Notes: a model not told the origin generated them from the sequence alone. DNA of 64,000 bases from Pedobacter glucosidilyticus DSM 23534 (GCF_000425145.1 NZ_KE384311.1:62001-126000); one strand, 5' to 3'. Positions 21,140-30,494 are shown, counted from the first letter of the stretch. Numbers and translations: made by a program.

Positions 21140-21850
21140 ATGAAAAAGCCTCTTCGTATTTTTAAAATCTTTTTACTTTTATTGATGATGATGACTACAC
21201 AAGATTTACTAGCCCAATTAAAAGGTGCTTGGCACTTAAAAGATGGTGATACCAACCATTTATTATTGATAGAGCATGACTTTATTTTCCATACCATTTA
21301 TAAGGATAACGAGTTTATAAATTTACATGGAGGTACTTTTGAGCGTACAGAAAAAGAATTGGTAATTAATATGCTTGTTCATAATCTTAATGCCGATGCT
21401 GTGGGCAAAAAAACACATTTGCCTTATACTTTCTTAAATGATGAACTTACTTTAATGCCTGGCAGTAAGATTCTAAAATTTAAAAGAGTTGATGATGGTA
21501 AGGCGCCTTTAGCTGGCGTTTGGCGCATAACGTCCAGAATGCAGCCCGATGGTAAAGTTGTACCTATACACCAAACAGGTACCAGAGTTACCTATAAAAT
21601 ATTAACAGGAAGTAAGTTCCAATGGTTAGCTATAGACCCTGCTGTTAAGTTGTTTAATGGTACTGGTGGAGGTTCTTATACTTTTAAAGATGGTAAATAT
21701 GTAGAAACAATTAAGTTTTTCTCTAGAGATAATAATAGGGTAGGTGCATCATTAAGTTTTGATGGCAAACTAGAAAATGGCGACTGGCACCACAGTGGTT
21801 TAAGCTCTAAAGGAGAAAAAATTTACGAAATCTGGTCGCAGGTTAAATAA
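21140..21850 (+). CDS. Secreted protein with two lipocalin-like halves
   Basis: 236 residues. Signal peptide with a Leu/Met-rich core ending in LLAQ (about 26). The mature part seems to be an internal duplication: [11 protein letters not shown] near 27 and [16 protein letters not shown] near 125 start two beta-rich halves of about 100 residues that look like the small lipocalin-like DUF4488-type domains of Bacteroidota. No catalytic residues are evident. It is divergent from the metal locus and two bases upstream of the pterin dehydratase gene. Confidence 0.7.
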   Translation: MKKPLRIFKIFLLLLMMMTTQDLLAQLKGAWHLKDGDTNHLLLIEHDFIFHTIYKDNEFINLHGGTFERTEKELVINMLVHNLNADAVGKKTHLPYTFLNDELTLMPGSKILKFKRVDDGKAPLAGVWRITSRMQPDGKVVPIHQTGTRVTYKILTGSKFQWLAIDPAVKLFNGTGGGSYTFKDGKYVETIKFFSRDNNRVGASLSFDGKLENGDWHHSGLSSKGEKIYEIWSQVK

Positions 21851-21851
21851 T

Positions 21852-22085
21852 ATGAACTGGAAAGAAGAAAATAATACCCTTTACAAAAGCTTCAGCTTTA
21901 AAGATTTTGCTGAAGCTTTTGCTTTTATGAAAAAAGTTGCTGTTTTAGCAGAAGAAGCCCAGCATCATCCCACATGGAAAAACACCTATAATAAGGTTGA
22001 AATTTGGCTTCAAACCCATGATGAAGGAAATATCGTTACAGAAAAAGATAAAGCTTTAGCCCAAGCTATTGATGCGCTTTTATAA
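21852..22085 (+). CDS. phhB: Pterin-4a-carbinolamine dehydratase
   Basis: 77 residues, a normal size for this small enzyme, which dehydrates 4a-hydroxytetrahydropterin after aromatic amino-acid hydroxylation. The signature is visible as Gln37-His38-His39-Pro40-x-W followed by [12 protein letters not shown] and a late [11 protein letters not shown]; the paired histidines and the aspartate are the catalytic set. It begins two bases after the secreted protein gene and its end overlaps the convergent DUF3307 gene by six bases. No phenylalanine hydroxylase is in the window. Confidence 0.9.
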   Translation: MNWKEENNTLYKSFSFKDFAEAFAFMKKVAVLAEEAQHHPTWKNTYNKVEIWLQTHDEGNIVTEKDKALAQAIDALL

Positions 22086-22811
22086 GATTTTTAAAACAGC
22101 TAAATAAAGTTCGGCACATAAAATACCCATTCCAAAGCTTAGTAAAGTTCCTATCAAGATATATTCTGTAAGCTTAATGTCCTTAGCATCTTTTAAATCG
22201 CCAAACCTAAAAATAGATTTAGCTGCAAGCAGAAAACCAATACCTTCCCAAAAGTTTATCACTACAAAAAAGAAGATAAATAAGCGCTCTAAAATACCTA
22301 TATACTTACCTGCATGGTTACTATTGTGTTGAATAAGTTCTGATGTTTCTTGCTTAATTTGAACACTCCATTGTGTTAATAAAACCCTTAAAACAATGGC
22401 ACTTACATAACTCACGCTTAGTAAAGCTGTAACCATTAATAAAAATTGGGGTGTTTGTAGATATTGGAGATTTACCTCGTAAGGATAATAAGCATAAACA
22501 ACCACTGCTATAACAAGGAAGTGTAAAAACTGGTCTGTAAAAAAGTATGCTTTGCTGTATTTGGGTTTCTCTACGTAAATTTTAAGTATATCAATAACTA
22601 AATGACTGATTACAATTGCCATAACACCCAATAGATATTGCGTTTTAAATGCTGTTATCAATAACAAAAGCATTAAATGGATGGCTGCGTGGGAATAAAG
22701 ATATTTTGATTTTATTTTGAACGACTTTTTATGTTCAACCCATTTGTTGGGTTGCAGAACAAAATCGCCAATAAGATGAGCTAATAGCAGTTGCAATAAT
22801 AATGTTAACAT
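22080..22811 (-). CDS. DUF3307 membrane protein, partner of SatD-like regulator
   Basis: 243 residues and about six membrane helices. The start [21 protein letters not shown] is the DUF3307 signature (conserved H, D and Q in the first helix). Function is unknown, but the family is repeatedly coupled with SatD-like genes. Here its ATG overlaps the end of the SatD-like gene by seven bases, indicating translational coupling. Confidence 0.85.
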   Translation of the reverse strand: MLTLLLQLLLAHLIGDFVLQPNKWVEHKKSFKIKSKYLYSHAAIHLMLLLLITAFKTQYLLGVMAIVISHLVIDILKIYVEKPKYSKAYFFTDQFLHFLVIAVVVYAYYPYEVNLQYLQTPQFLLMVTALLSVSYVSAIVLRVLLTQWSVQIKQETSELIQHNSNHAGKYIGILERLFIFFFVVINFWEGIGFLLAAKSIFRFGDLKDAKDIKLTEYILIGTLLSFGMGILCAELYLAVLKIL

Positions 22812-23413
22812 AGGTTTTTTAGCTGTTGCTGATAATAATTCAGCAGTTTTAGCAATTCATCATAACCACCTCTTTTTAAGCCCGCACTTATAGCACTTTG
22901 GCTTTTTTTATTTAACGCAGCAGCAAGCTGTTGCTGATTAAGCTCCGGATGTTGTAAAGCCTTCAATATCATTTCTGCCGATGTTGATGTCCAACCATCA
23001 GCGGTAAGCGCAAAAATTTCTAACATGGTGTTTATGGTTAAATCAAACTGTGGCCATGTAGTTTTTATTGCTAAAGTATTTGTTTTTAAGCTATCAAAAC
23101 ATTCGCCAGCAAAAATAAAAGCGTCACCATTAGATTCTGATAGCTTATCGCTTTGATAATTTATGTCTCCAATACCAATACCAATTCTTGCATCTAATTG
23201 GCTTAACTTTTTAACATTAGCTTTGATAATATAAGCCAATTTAAGTGCAAATACAGGTTCTGTTTTAATTTGGAAACTATCTCCACGGTAAATTTCCCAG
23301 TCTTTAGGCTGTACTCCATATTGCCCAAACAGCGCTTTTAAACTATTGAGCCATATTTCAGAATCAACTTTTCTCGAGCTGATGATATCTCCGGTTAAAA
23401 TTGCTTGCATCAT
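22805..23413 (-). CDS. SatD-like regulator with cyclase-like N-terminal domain and HTH
   Basis: About 202 residues. Residues 5-150 show ILTGDIISSR, YRGDSFQ, ARIGIGIGDI and SNGDAFIFAGECFD, spaced like the core of class III nucleotide cyclases but without a clear full metal and substrate set, so probably a ligand-binding relic. The C-terminus (LNQQQLAAALNKKSQSAISAGLKRGGYDELL) reads as a helix-turn-helix. The first possible codon is a TTG at 23422; the ATG at 23413 (or 23410) is preferred. Three 28-bp palindromic repeats lie 15 bases upstream, well placed for autoregulation. Confidence 0.75.
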   Translation of the reverse strand: MMQAILTGDIISSRKVDSEIWLNSLKALFGQYGVQPKDWEIYRGDSFQIKTEPVFALKLAYIIKANVKKLSQLDARIGIGIGDINYQSDKLSESNGDAFIFAGECFDSLKTNTLAIKTTWPQFDLTINTMLEIFALTADGWTSTSAEMILKALQHPELNQQQLAAALNKKSQSAISAGLKRGGYDELLKLLNYYQQQLKNLC

Positions 23414-23427
23414 AGTATGCAATATAG

Positions 23428-23511
23428 TAATTATCGCTTAATTATGCGATATTTTTAATTATCGTGTATTTGTGCGATATTTTTAATTATCGCTGATTCA
23501 CACGATAATTT
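23428..23511. promoter_or_regulatory. Three-unit 28-bp palindromic operator array
   Basis: Three direct repeats start at 23428, 23456 and 23484, exactly 28 bases apart. Each contains AATTATCG-N10-CGATAATT or its variant ending CGATATTT; the third is a perfect eight-base inverted repeat (23485-23492 and 23503-23510). The ten central bases differ between units while the arms are kept, as expected of protein-binding sites rather than simple slippage. The array is immediately upstream of the SatD-like gene and probably overlaps its promoter. Confidence 0.75.
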
Positions 23512-23531
23512 GTATTTCAAAAATAGTATAT

Positions 23532-23558
23532 AAAAAAAGCCCGCTTTAAACGGGCTTT
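23532..23558 (-). terminator. Terminator of the phosphohexomutase gene
   Basis: On the minus strand AAAGCCCG, a seven-base loop and CGGGCTTT are followed by a T run. It begins seven bases after the stop codon and separates this gene from the operator array behind it. Confidence 0.85.
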
Positions 23559-23564
23559 ATGATT

Positions 23565-25301
23565 TTAAACTCCTAAATCAGCCATAATCTGATTGATTTT
23601 TTCATCTAACAAAGCATCAGTTTCTTTAAATGCTTCCTTATTTGCTAAAGGTGTGTTTACACTGCAATAGAATTTAATTTTTGGTTCTGTACCAGATGGG
23701 CGAGCAGAAATGATACAGCCATCCTCGGTAACAAACTGTAAAACATCAGATTTTGGTAAATCTATTTGTTTAATGATACCCGAATTTAAATCAGTTTCTT
23801 TTCTTAAAGTATAATCCTTTAAAGTAACCACTTTAGAGCCACCTAAACTTTGTGGCGGATTATTTCTAAAACGCTCCATCATAGCTACAATTTCTTCGGC
23901 ACCGGTTTTACCTTTCTTCGTGATAGATACTAACTTCTCTTTATAGAAACCGTATTTCACATACATATCTATCAAAGCATCGTACAAGCTGCTTCCTTTA
24001 TCTTTGTAAAAAGCAGTCATTTCTGCAATAAATGCACAAGAAATTACTGCATCTTTATCTCTAACAAATTCTCCAACTAGATAGCCGTAACTTTCCTCGC
24101 CACCTACAATAAAAGTTTCTTTACCTTGTAATTGTGTCATAATCTGACCAATAAATTTAAAACCAGTTAAGGTATTGTAGCAGGTTACATTTTTAGAAGC
24201 AGCAATTTTATCTATTAGGTAAGAAGTAACAATGGTTTTAATTACGTATTCTTTACCGGTAAATTTTCCTTCTTTTTCCCATGCCTCAAGCATATAATTA
24301 ACCAGTAAACAGCCGGTTTGGTTACCATTTAAAAGTTCAAACTCACCATCGTGGTTTTTAACAGCAATACCTACACGGTCTGCATCAGGGTCTGTTGCTA
24401 AAACCAAATCAGCATCAACTTCTTTGGCTTTTTGTAATGCTAAAGTTAAGGCTTCTTTTTCCTCAGGGTTTGGATAAATAACGGTAGGGAAATTTCCATC
24501 GGGTTTAACCTGTTGCTCAACCAAAGTAATATTGGTAAAGCCAAATCTCTCTAAAGCAGGAGGTACTAAGGTGATACCCGTACCATGAATAGGAGAGAAA
24601 ACGATTTTTAAATCATGCTGACGTTTAATAGCATCAGGCGAAACCGATAAGGAAACTATTTTGCTTAAGTAGCTCTCATCAATTTCTTCGCCTATGTAGG
24701 AAATATTATCAGGCTTGACCGTAAATTTAACATCGTCTATATTGGTAATTTTTGCTACTTCATCCATCACCATTTTATCATCAGGAGCTACAAACTGCCC
24801 ACCATCTGCACCATAAGCTTTATAACCGTTATATTCTTTAGGGTTATGAGATGCAGTTAACATCACACCACTTTTGCAACCCAATTCTCTTACAGCAAAA
24901 GAAAGTTCAGGTGTTGGTCTTAAAGCTTTAAAGAAATAAACATGAATATCATTAGCAGATAAAACCTCGGCAGTAATTTTGGCGAAGTAATCAGAATTGT
25001 TACGACTATCATGAGCAATAGCAACTTTTATAGTTTCGCCTGGATATTTTTTGATTAAATAGTTGGCTAAACCTTGCGTTGCTGCTCCAATGGTATATTT
25101 ATTTATACGATTAGAACCTGGCCCCATAATACCACGTAAGCCTCCGGTACCAAATTCAAGATCTTTATAAAAGGAATCGGTTAATTCTGTAAAAGATTTT
25201 TCATCTAATAAACTTTGGATTTTTTGCTTGGTTTCGGCATCGTAACTTCCTTGTAACCAAGTGTTAATTTTAGATTGGACAGATTGTTCTAATTGCTGCA
25301 T
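23565..25301 (-). CDS. Phosphoglucomutase/phosphomannomutase
   Basis: 578 residues, the length of the long phospho-sugar mutase subfamily. Active-site serine in MLTASHNPKEYNGYK (about 145), metal loop DPDADR (about 305), sugar-binding GGEESYG (about 400) and the C-terminal phosphate-binding RPSGTEPKIKFY. The enzyme interconverts hexose 1- and 6-phosphates, feeding glycogen, cell-wall and nucleotide-sugar synthesis. Stands alone between its terminator and a divergent 170-base spacer shared with lysC. Confidence 0.93.
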   Translation of the reverse strand: MQQLEQSVQSKINTWLQGSYDAETKQKIQSLLDEKSFTELTDSFYKDLEFGTGGLRGIMGPGSNRINKYTIGAATQGLANYLIKKYPGETIKVAIAHDSRNNSDYFAKITAEVLSANDIHVYFFKALRPTPELSFAVRELGCKSGVMLTASHNPKEYNGYKAYGADGGQFVAPDDKMVMDEVAKITNIDDVKFTVKPDNISYIGEEIDESYLSKIVSLSVSPDAIKRQHDLKIVFSPIHGTGITLVPPALERFGFTNITLVEQQVKPDGNFPTVIYPNPEEKEALTLALQKAKEVDADLVLATDPDADRVGIAVKNHDGEFELLNGNQTGCLLVNYMLEAWEKEGKFTGKEYVIKTIVTSYLIDKIAASKNVTCYNTLTGFKFIGQIMTQLQGKETFIVGGEESYGYLVGEFVRDKDAVISCAFIAEMTAFYKDKGSSLYDALIDMYVKYGFYKEKLVSITKKGKTGAEEIVAMMERFRNNPPQSLGGSKVVTLKDYTLRKETDLNSGIIKQIDLPKSDVLQFVTEDGCIISARPSGTEPKIKFYCSVNTPLANKEAFKETDALLDEKINQIMADLGV

Positions 25302-25471
25302 GTTTGAAAACTTTTTGTAAAGAAAAAATAGGATGGATAAAATTATAATTATTAATGTAAATTCTTACAATTAATCAAAAATCGTACAATTTTATTTTAT
25401 TCGTTCCTGATAATACCAAGCTTTTATCTATTTTTAGCTCCTGAATTAAAAATCATATAAATAGTATAAAA

Positions 25472-26785
25472 ATGAAAGTTCTAAAGTTCGGAGGTACATC
25501 TGTAGGAAGCCCTGAAAGAATGAAAAAACTTTTAGACATCATCAATCCGTCTGAAAGACAGATAGTCGTACTATCTGCAGTTTCTGGTACAACTAATAGC
25601 TTGGTAGAAATATCTCAAGCTTATCTTGCGTCTGATAAGGCCAAGGCTAAGGAACTTGTAAAGGCTTTAAAGGATAAGTATGAGGTTTTCATTAAAGAAC
25701 TATTTCAAAAAGACGAATTTTTAGGTAAAGGTAAAGAAGTAATTGATTCTCATTTTGATTTATTAGATGCTTTTTCGCATGATTTATTTACAGCTATTGA
25801 AGAAAAAGTTGTTTTAGCACAAGGCGAGCTTTTATCAACAACCTTATACCATATTTACTTAGAGGAAATTGGTGTTCCATCTGTGTTGTTACCAGCTTTA
25901 GAATTCATGAAGATTGATGAAGACAATGAGCCTATTGTTGATTTTATCACAGAAAAACTTACACCACTTTTAGATGAAAATCCTTCTATCAACCTGTTTA
26001 TTACACAAGGTTACATCTGTAGAAATTCTTTTGGTGAGATCGATAATTTAAGAAGAGGAGGAAGTGATTATACAGCTTCTTTAATTGGTGCCGGTATACG
26101 TTCAGAAGAAGTTCAAATTTGGACAGATATTGACGGAATGCACAACAACGACCCTCGTATTGTAAAAGGTACTAAGCCTATTGCTCGTTTATCTTTTGAT
26201 GAGGCTGCTGAGCTAGCTTATTTTGGTGCTAAAATTTTACACCCACAATCGGTTTTCCCTGCGCAACGCTACAAAATACCAGTTAGGTTGTTAAATACAA
26301 TGGAACCTAAAGCTTTTGGTACATTAATAAGTTCTGAAAGTGAAAAAGGTAAAATCAAATCTATTGCAGCAAAAGATGGTATTACAGCTATTAAAATACA
26401 ATCTAGCAGAATGCTATTAGCTTATGGTTTTTTGAGGAGAGTTTTTGAAGTTTTTGAGCGTTATAAAACGCCAATTGATATGATTACAACATCAGAAGTG
26501 GCAGTTTCTGTTACTATTGATGAAACTAAATATTTAGGAGAAATCACCAAAGAATTAAGTGATTTTGGAACTGTTGAAGTTGATGTAAACCAATCTATCA
26601 TTTGTATAGTAGGGGATATGGGAGCTGATACCCATGGTTTTGCTTCAAGAGTTTTTGAATCTTTAAAACACATCCCATTAAGGATGATTTCTTACGGTGG
26701 AAGTAACTACAATATCTCTTTATTGGTTAAAACCGAAGATAAGGTAGAAGCTTTAAGAAGTTTACACAATCGTTTATTTGAATAA
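25472..26785 (+). CDS. lysC: Aspartate kinase
   Basis: 437 residues. Kinase domain with KFGGTSVGS (5-13), RGGSDYTASLIGA near 195 and WTDIDGMHNNDPR near 220, followed by two ACT domains (about 300-437) that normally bind lysine or threonine. First step of lysine, threonine and methionine synthesis. It overlaps the following lysA reading frame region closely (lysA ATG ten bases after the stop), so the two lysine enzymes are co-expressed. I see no lysine riboswitch in the spacer upstream. Confidence 0.93.
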   Translation: MKVLKFGGTSVGSPERMKKLLDIINPSERQIVVLSAVSGTTNSLVEISQAYLASDKAKAKELVKALKDKYEVFIKELFQKDEFLGKGKEVIDSHFDLLDAFSHDLFTAIEEKVVLAQGELLSTTLYHIYLEEIGVPSVLLPALEFMKIDEDNEPIVDFITEKLTPLLDENPSINLFITQGYICRNSFGEIDNLRRGGSDYTASLIGAGIRSEEVQIWTDIDGMHNNDPRIVKGTKPIARLSFDEAAELAYFGAKILHPQSVFPAQRYKIPVRLLNTMEPKAFGTLISSESEKGKIKSIAAKDGITAIKIQSSRMLLAYGFLRRVFEVFERYKTPIDMITTSEVAVSVTIDETKYLGEITKELSDFGTVEVDVNQSIICIVGDMGADTHGFASRVFESLKHIPLRMISYGGSNYNISLLVKTEDKVEALRSLHNRLFE

Positions 26786-26795
26786 TATAGTGCAG

Positions 26796-27989
26796 ATGGT
26801 AAGGCAAATGTTTAATGCCCAATTAGTAGATTCATTTAAAGATAAAGAGACACCTTTTTACTATTACGATTTAAAGTTGTTGAAAGACACTTTAACAGCA
26901 TGTAAAGAGGCTTCTGCATCGCACCATTTTCATATACATTTTGCATTAAAAGCTAATTTTAATAACCGTGTTTTACAGCTTATTAAAGATGCTGGTTTAG
27001 GTGCAGATTGTGTTTCTGGTGGCGAGGTTAAAAAAGCAATTGAAACAGGTTTTAATGCTGAAAAAGTTGTTTTTGCAGGTGTAGGAAAATCAGATAGAGA
27101 GATAAACTATGCATTAGATAATGATATTTTTTGTTTCAATGTAGAATCTATTCAAGAGTTAGAGGTTATAAATGAATTAGCTGCTAAGAAAGGTAAAAAA
27201 GCCTCGGTTGCTATTCGTGTAAACCCTAATGTAGATGCGCATACCCACCATTACATTACCACAGGTTTAGATGAAAATAAATTTGGTATTAATGCTTGGG
27301 AGCTTGCTGATGTTTCCGAAACATTAAAAAAATGTAGCCATTTAGAATTTTTAGGTATACATTTTCATGTGGGTTCTCAAATTACAGATATGAACGTTTT
27401 CAAAAGCCTTTGTGTAAAGGTTAATGAAGTTCAGTCTTGGTTTGAAGAGCGTGGTATGCCTGTAAAAGTTTTAAATGTTGGCGGTGGTTTAGGTGTAGAT
27501 TATCATCAACCAGATGAAAACTCTATCGCAGATTTTAATAGCTATTTTCAAATTTTTAAAGATTTCTTGGAGATAAAACCTTATCAAGAAGTTCATTTTG
27601 AATTAGGTAGAGCTTTAGTTGCGCAATGTAGTAGCTTAATTACTAGTGTTTTATATGTAAAACATGGTATTAAAAAGAACTTTGCTATTGTAGATGCAGG
27701 TATGACAGAATTAATGCGCCCGGCTTTGTATCAGGCATATCATAAAATAGAAAACATTTCACAACAATTAGATAATTCTGAAATCAAAAATCAAGAATCA
27801 AAATTTATTAATTACGATGTTGTTGGGCCAATTTGCGAATCGTCTGACTGTTTTGGAAAAGAAGTTGTTTTACCTGAAACTAAAAGAAGAGATTTAATTG
27901 CATTAAGAACAGCTGGCGCTTATGGCGAGGTTATGGCTTCTGCTTATAATTTGAGGCCTGATATCAGACATGTTTACACTGAAGCATAA
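26796..27989 (+). CDS. lysA: Diaminopimelate decarboxylase
   Basis: 397 residues from the ATG at 26796; a TTG at 26778 inside lysC is less likely. PLP-binding lysine in HFALKANF (Lys52), HFHVGSQI near 190, GGGLGVDYH near 225, the ELGRALVA stretch near 270, and GPICESSDCFGKE at the C-terminal domain, where Cys, Glu and Asp contact the substrate. It makes L-lysine from meso-diaminopimelate. The glycosyltransferase gene begins inside its last codons. Confidence 0.93.
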   Translation: MVRQMFNAQLVDSFKDKETPFYYYDLKLLKDTLTACKEASASHHFHIHFALKANFNNRVLQLIKDAGLGADCVSGGEVKKAIETGFNAEKVVFAGVGKSDREINYALDNDIFCFNVESIQELEVINELAAKKGKKASVAIRVNPNVDAHTHHYITTGLDENKFGINAWELADVSETLKKCSHLEFLGIHFHVGSQITDMNVFKSLCVKVNEVQSWFEERGMPVKVLNVGGGLGVDYHQPDENSIADFNSYFQIFKDFLEIKPYQEVHFELGRALVAQCSSLITSVLYVKHGIKKNFAIVDAGMTELMRPALYQAYHKIENISQQLDNSEIKNQESKFINYDVVGPICESSDCFGKEVVLPETKRRDLIALRTAGAYGEVMASAYNLRPDIRHVYTEA

Positions 27990-29007
27990 AAAGTTACACA
28001 TTCTTATTTATTGCCCCGTAAAAATTCCTGCTATACAATATGGTGGAATCGAAAGGGTAATTTGGGATCTAGGAAAAGCTCTTCATCAACAAGGTTATCA
28101 AATTACCTACTTGGTGAAGAGCGGTTCTTATTGCGATTTTGCTAAAGTTATTCATTACAATCCTTCGGTTGATATAAACCAGCAAATTCCTGATGATGTA
28201 GACTTAGTACATTGCCATGATATTGTACATCCAAAGCCACAAAAACCTTATTTAATTACCATTCATGTAAACCCTGGCTATGGACATACCTTAGATAAAC
28301 AATGTGTTTTTATCAGTAAAAACCATGGAGAAAGGCATCAATCTAATGCTTTTGTCTATAATGGTTTAGATTGGGATAATTATCCAAAACCTAATTTTAA
28401 TATTAAGCGAACATATTTTCATTTCTTAGCTAACGCAGCATGGAAGGTTAAAAATATAAAAGGAGCTATTGAGATTACTAAAAAAGCAAATGAAAAATTA
28501 GAAGTTTTAGGTGGATACAGATTTAACTTTAAAATGGGTTGGCGTTTTACCTTTGATACCCATGTAAGGTTTAGAGGTATGGTTGATAATTTAGTGAAAT
28601 CAAATTATTTACAGAAATCTAAAGGGCTTATTTTCCCTGTTTTATGGGATGAGCCTTTTGGCTTAGCCATTATAGAAAGTATGTATTTTGGATGCCCAGT
28701 TTTTGCGACTCCTTATGGTGCCATTCCAGAACTAGTGAGCAAAGAAACAGGGGTTTTAAATACATCAGCAGAAGATTTAGCTTATGCACTGAAAAAGGCA
28801 GATGATTTTGATAGTTTCAAATGCCACGAAAGAGCTAAAGATTTATTTTCAGCAACTTTTATGGCTAATCAATATCTTAAATACTATGAAAGAGTTTTAA
28901 ACGGAGAGGCTCTAAATGAAAATATTCCGACTTTAAAAGAGGAAGTTAAATCAAAGTATTTACCTTTTGATTATTCTTCAAAAAACTCTAATAACTCTCC
29001 AAAATAA
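27970..29007 (+). CDS. GT4-type glycosyltransferase
   Basis: 345 residues with two Rossmann-like lobes. The N-lobe contains GGIERVIWDLGKALHQQGY (about 18-36) and the C-lobe the family signature DEPFGLAIIESMYFGCPVF (about 222-240) with the sugar-nucleotide-contacting Glu residues, then PYGAIPELV. It should transfer a sugar from a nucleotide donor to an unknown acceptor in the cytoplasm. The start overlaps lysA by 20 bases, an unusual partner for a lysine gene, and its 3' end overlaps the convergent SRPBCC gene by 37 bases. Confidence 0.85.
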   Translation: MFTLKHKKLHILIYCPVKIPAIQYGGIERVIWDLGKALHQQGYQITYLVKSGSYCDFAKVIHYNPSVDINQQIPDDVDLVHCHDIVHPKPQKPYLITIHVNPGYGHTLDKQCVFISKNHGERHQSNAFVYNGLDWDNYPKPNFNIKRTYFHFLANAAWKVKNIKGAIEITKKANEKLEVLGGYRFNFKMGWRFTFDTHVRFRGMVDNLVKSNYLQKSKGLIFPVLWDEPFGLAIIESMYFGCPVFATPYGAIPELVSKETGVLNTSAEDLAYALKKADDFDSFKCHERAKDLFSATFMANQYLKYYERVLNGEALNENIPTLKEEVKSKYLPFDYSSKNSNNSPK

Positions 29008-29351
29008 GAGCTATCCCAGCCATCAACAAATTCTTCGTAGCTTTCTGTCGGGATATTGGTGTGTAATAATTCTACAGAGGTGCCTTTTTTATGCTCGTGT
29101 AGTTTAATGGTTACGATTGATTTTTCTTCTTGTCCATCAAAATACCATTCTTGTACAATTTTTTGATTTTCAACGAACTCTAGATTTTTTCCTACGATAT
29201 CACCATCAAATAAAGAAAATTCTGTACCCGGACTAGTACTCATTTCTGCTTCAGCACCTGTCCAAAGTTTAATGCTTAAAGGGTTGGTAAGGGCCAAATA
29301 AACTTCTTCTGGCGTTGCAGGAATAAGGTAATATTTTTTATAATCTTTCAT
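28971..29351 (-). CDS. SRPBCC/START-like (AHSA1-type) protein
   Basis: About 126 residues. The opening KYYLIPATPEEVYLALTNP and the central LWTGAEAEM...GTEFSLFDGDIVGKN, followed by QEWYFDG, match activator-of-Hsp90-ATPase-like domains that form a hydrophobic ligand pocket. A TTG-initiated extension from 29393 is possible, but MKDYKKYY is the natural start. The last 37 bases overlap the glycosyltransferase gene on the other strand. Ligand and role are unknown. Confidence 0.8.
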   Translation of the reverse strand: MKDYKKYYLIPATPEEVYLALTNPLSIKLWTGAEAEMSTSPGTEFSLFDGDIVGKNLEFVENQKIVQEWYFDGQEEKSIVTIKLHEHKKGTSVELLHTNIPTESYEEFVDGWDSSYFGELLEFFEE

Positions 29352-29440
29352 TTTATAAATAAAAAAAGCAGAAATATTTAAATCTCTGCTCAAAATTAGA
29401 ATAAAATTCGGTTATGTAAACCTTTATCATCTTGTTAAGA

Positions 29441-29653
29441 TTAGGTTTTCTTAGCTGTAACTAATAAAACAATACCGGCAATTAAAACTACTCCGCCCAC
29501 ATAAGGAGGCCAATTAACAGTCTCTTTTTTATCTGCTGAAACCTGTATAGGTCCTGCATCTATGACTTTTTCTTGTTTAGTATAAGAAAAGCCACCCCAA
29601 ACCAGCATCACAATGCCAATGATGGTTAAAATAATTCCTAATGATTTGTTCAT
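29441..29653 (-). CDS. Small DUF3185-like membrane protein
   Basis: 70 residues with two hydrophobic helices (about 5-22 and 50-66) around a polar loop containing KEKVIDAGPIQVSADKKETV. The layout is that of the DUF3185 family of small bacterial membrane proteins. No function is known. It follows the 270-residue lipoprotein gene by 12 bases on the same strand. Confidence 0.75.
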   Translation of the reverse strand: MNKSLGIILTIIGIVMLVWGGFSYTKQEKVIDAGPIQVSADKKETVNWPPYVGGVVLIAGIVLLVTAKKT

Positions 29654-29665
29654 AGTATTGGTGTT

Positions 29666-30478
29666 TTAAAAAGAATAACCCAAAGCAATTTTGGCTCCAA
29701 GATTATGTTCTGCTCCTATTTGTAAAGTGCTAAAAATTTTTTTGTACTTGATAAAGGAGTTAAAACTTACAGCTCTATAATCCATATCAGGATCAGTTTG
29801 ATTTGTGTCTTTGTTGATAAAGCTCTTATTTAGGCCTGATGTTATTCCAACAAAAAGGCGTAAACCTATTTGTAAGTTTTTGTTTAAAAAATTTGGATTC
29901 CATAAAATCTCTGATGATAAACCCGTAGTAAAGAATTTATCAAAATTTGAAACATAAACTGGATAACTTAATGTGGATCGGTAAATTTCTTTTCTGTAAT
30001 TTGTGTAATCGCCTTTTTCAATGGAAAATGCGTTCTCCCAATTTAATATCCTAAAATCTAAATTCTTTATTTCTGTAACATGAAAACCTATAGTTGTTCT
30101 TAATCCGCCACCGTATAAAAACTTGTTAAAATTATTTATAGGATTATCAGAATCTGATTTTGATATGGTAGAGTCATTCTCATAATTGGCGTTACCTAAG
30201 AAAACAAATGCGCCATAACCAAAGTTAATATGTTTTAGAGTATGACCTTTGCTAATATTTAGCATTCCTAGATTGAAATTTAAATCTCCACTTGGTGCAC
30301 TACTTGAACTGTATTCTGCAGAAATAAAATTCTGATGCTTAATAGCATCTTTAGAGAACGGACGTGGTAAATATCCTATATTGTTATCTCCAGTCATTGA
30401 GGGAGTTAAATACGTAACACATGATGGTAAACTTATAGCGAGAACAATAAGTGAAATCAGTAATTTAAATGTTTTCAT
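29666..30478 (-). CDS. Lipoprotein with predicted beta-strand-rich body
   Basis: 270 residues. Lipobox ending LPSC (Cys20). The body alternates hydrophobic and polar residues and ends in GAKIALGYSF, the aromatic-terminated pattern of an outer membrane strand, so it may form a small barrel or beta sandwich on the outer membrane. I do not recognise the family. It lies between the acyl-CoA dehydrogenase and the small membrane protein on the same strand, which may be chance grouping. Confidence 0.6.
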   Translation of the reverse strand: MKTFKLLISLIVLAISLPSCVTYLTPSMTGDNNIGYLPRPFSKDAIKHQNFISAEYSSSSAPSGDLNFNLGMLNISKGHTLKHINFGYGAFVFLGNANYENDSTISKSDSDNPINNFNKFLYGGGLRTTIGFHVTEIKNLDFRILNWENAFSIEKGDYTNYRKEIYRSTLSYPVYVSNFDKFFTTGLSSEILWNPNFLNKNLQIGLRLFVGITSGLNKSFINKDTNQTDPDMDYRAVSFNSFIKYKKIFSTLQIGAEHNLGAKIALGYSF

Positions 30479-30494
30479 AGTTTAGTTTAAGGTA

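Noticed and set aside
23428-23511. CRISPR-like reading of the 28-bp repeats
   Set aside because: Only three units that are contiguous, without unique spacers, and no cas gene nearby; an operator array fits better.
25302-25471. Lysine riboswitch upstream of lysC
   Set aside because: The spacer is short and AT-rich, with no recognisable lysine-riboswitch stems.
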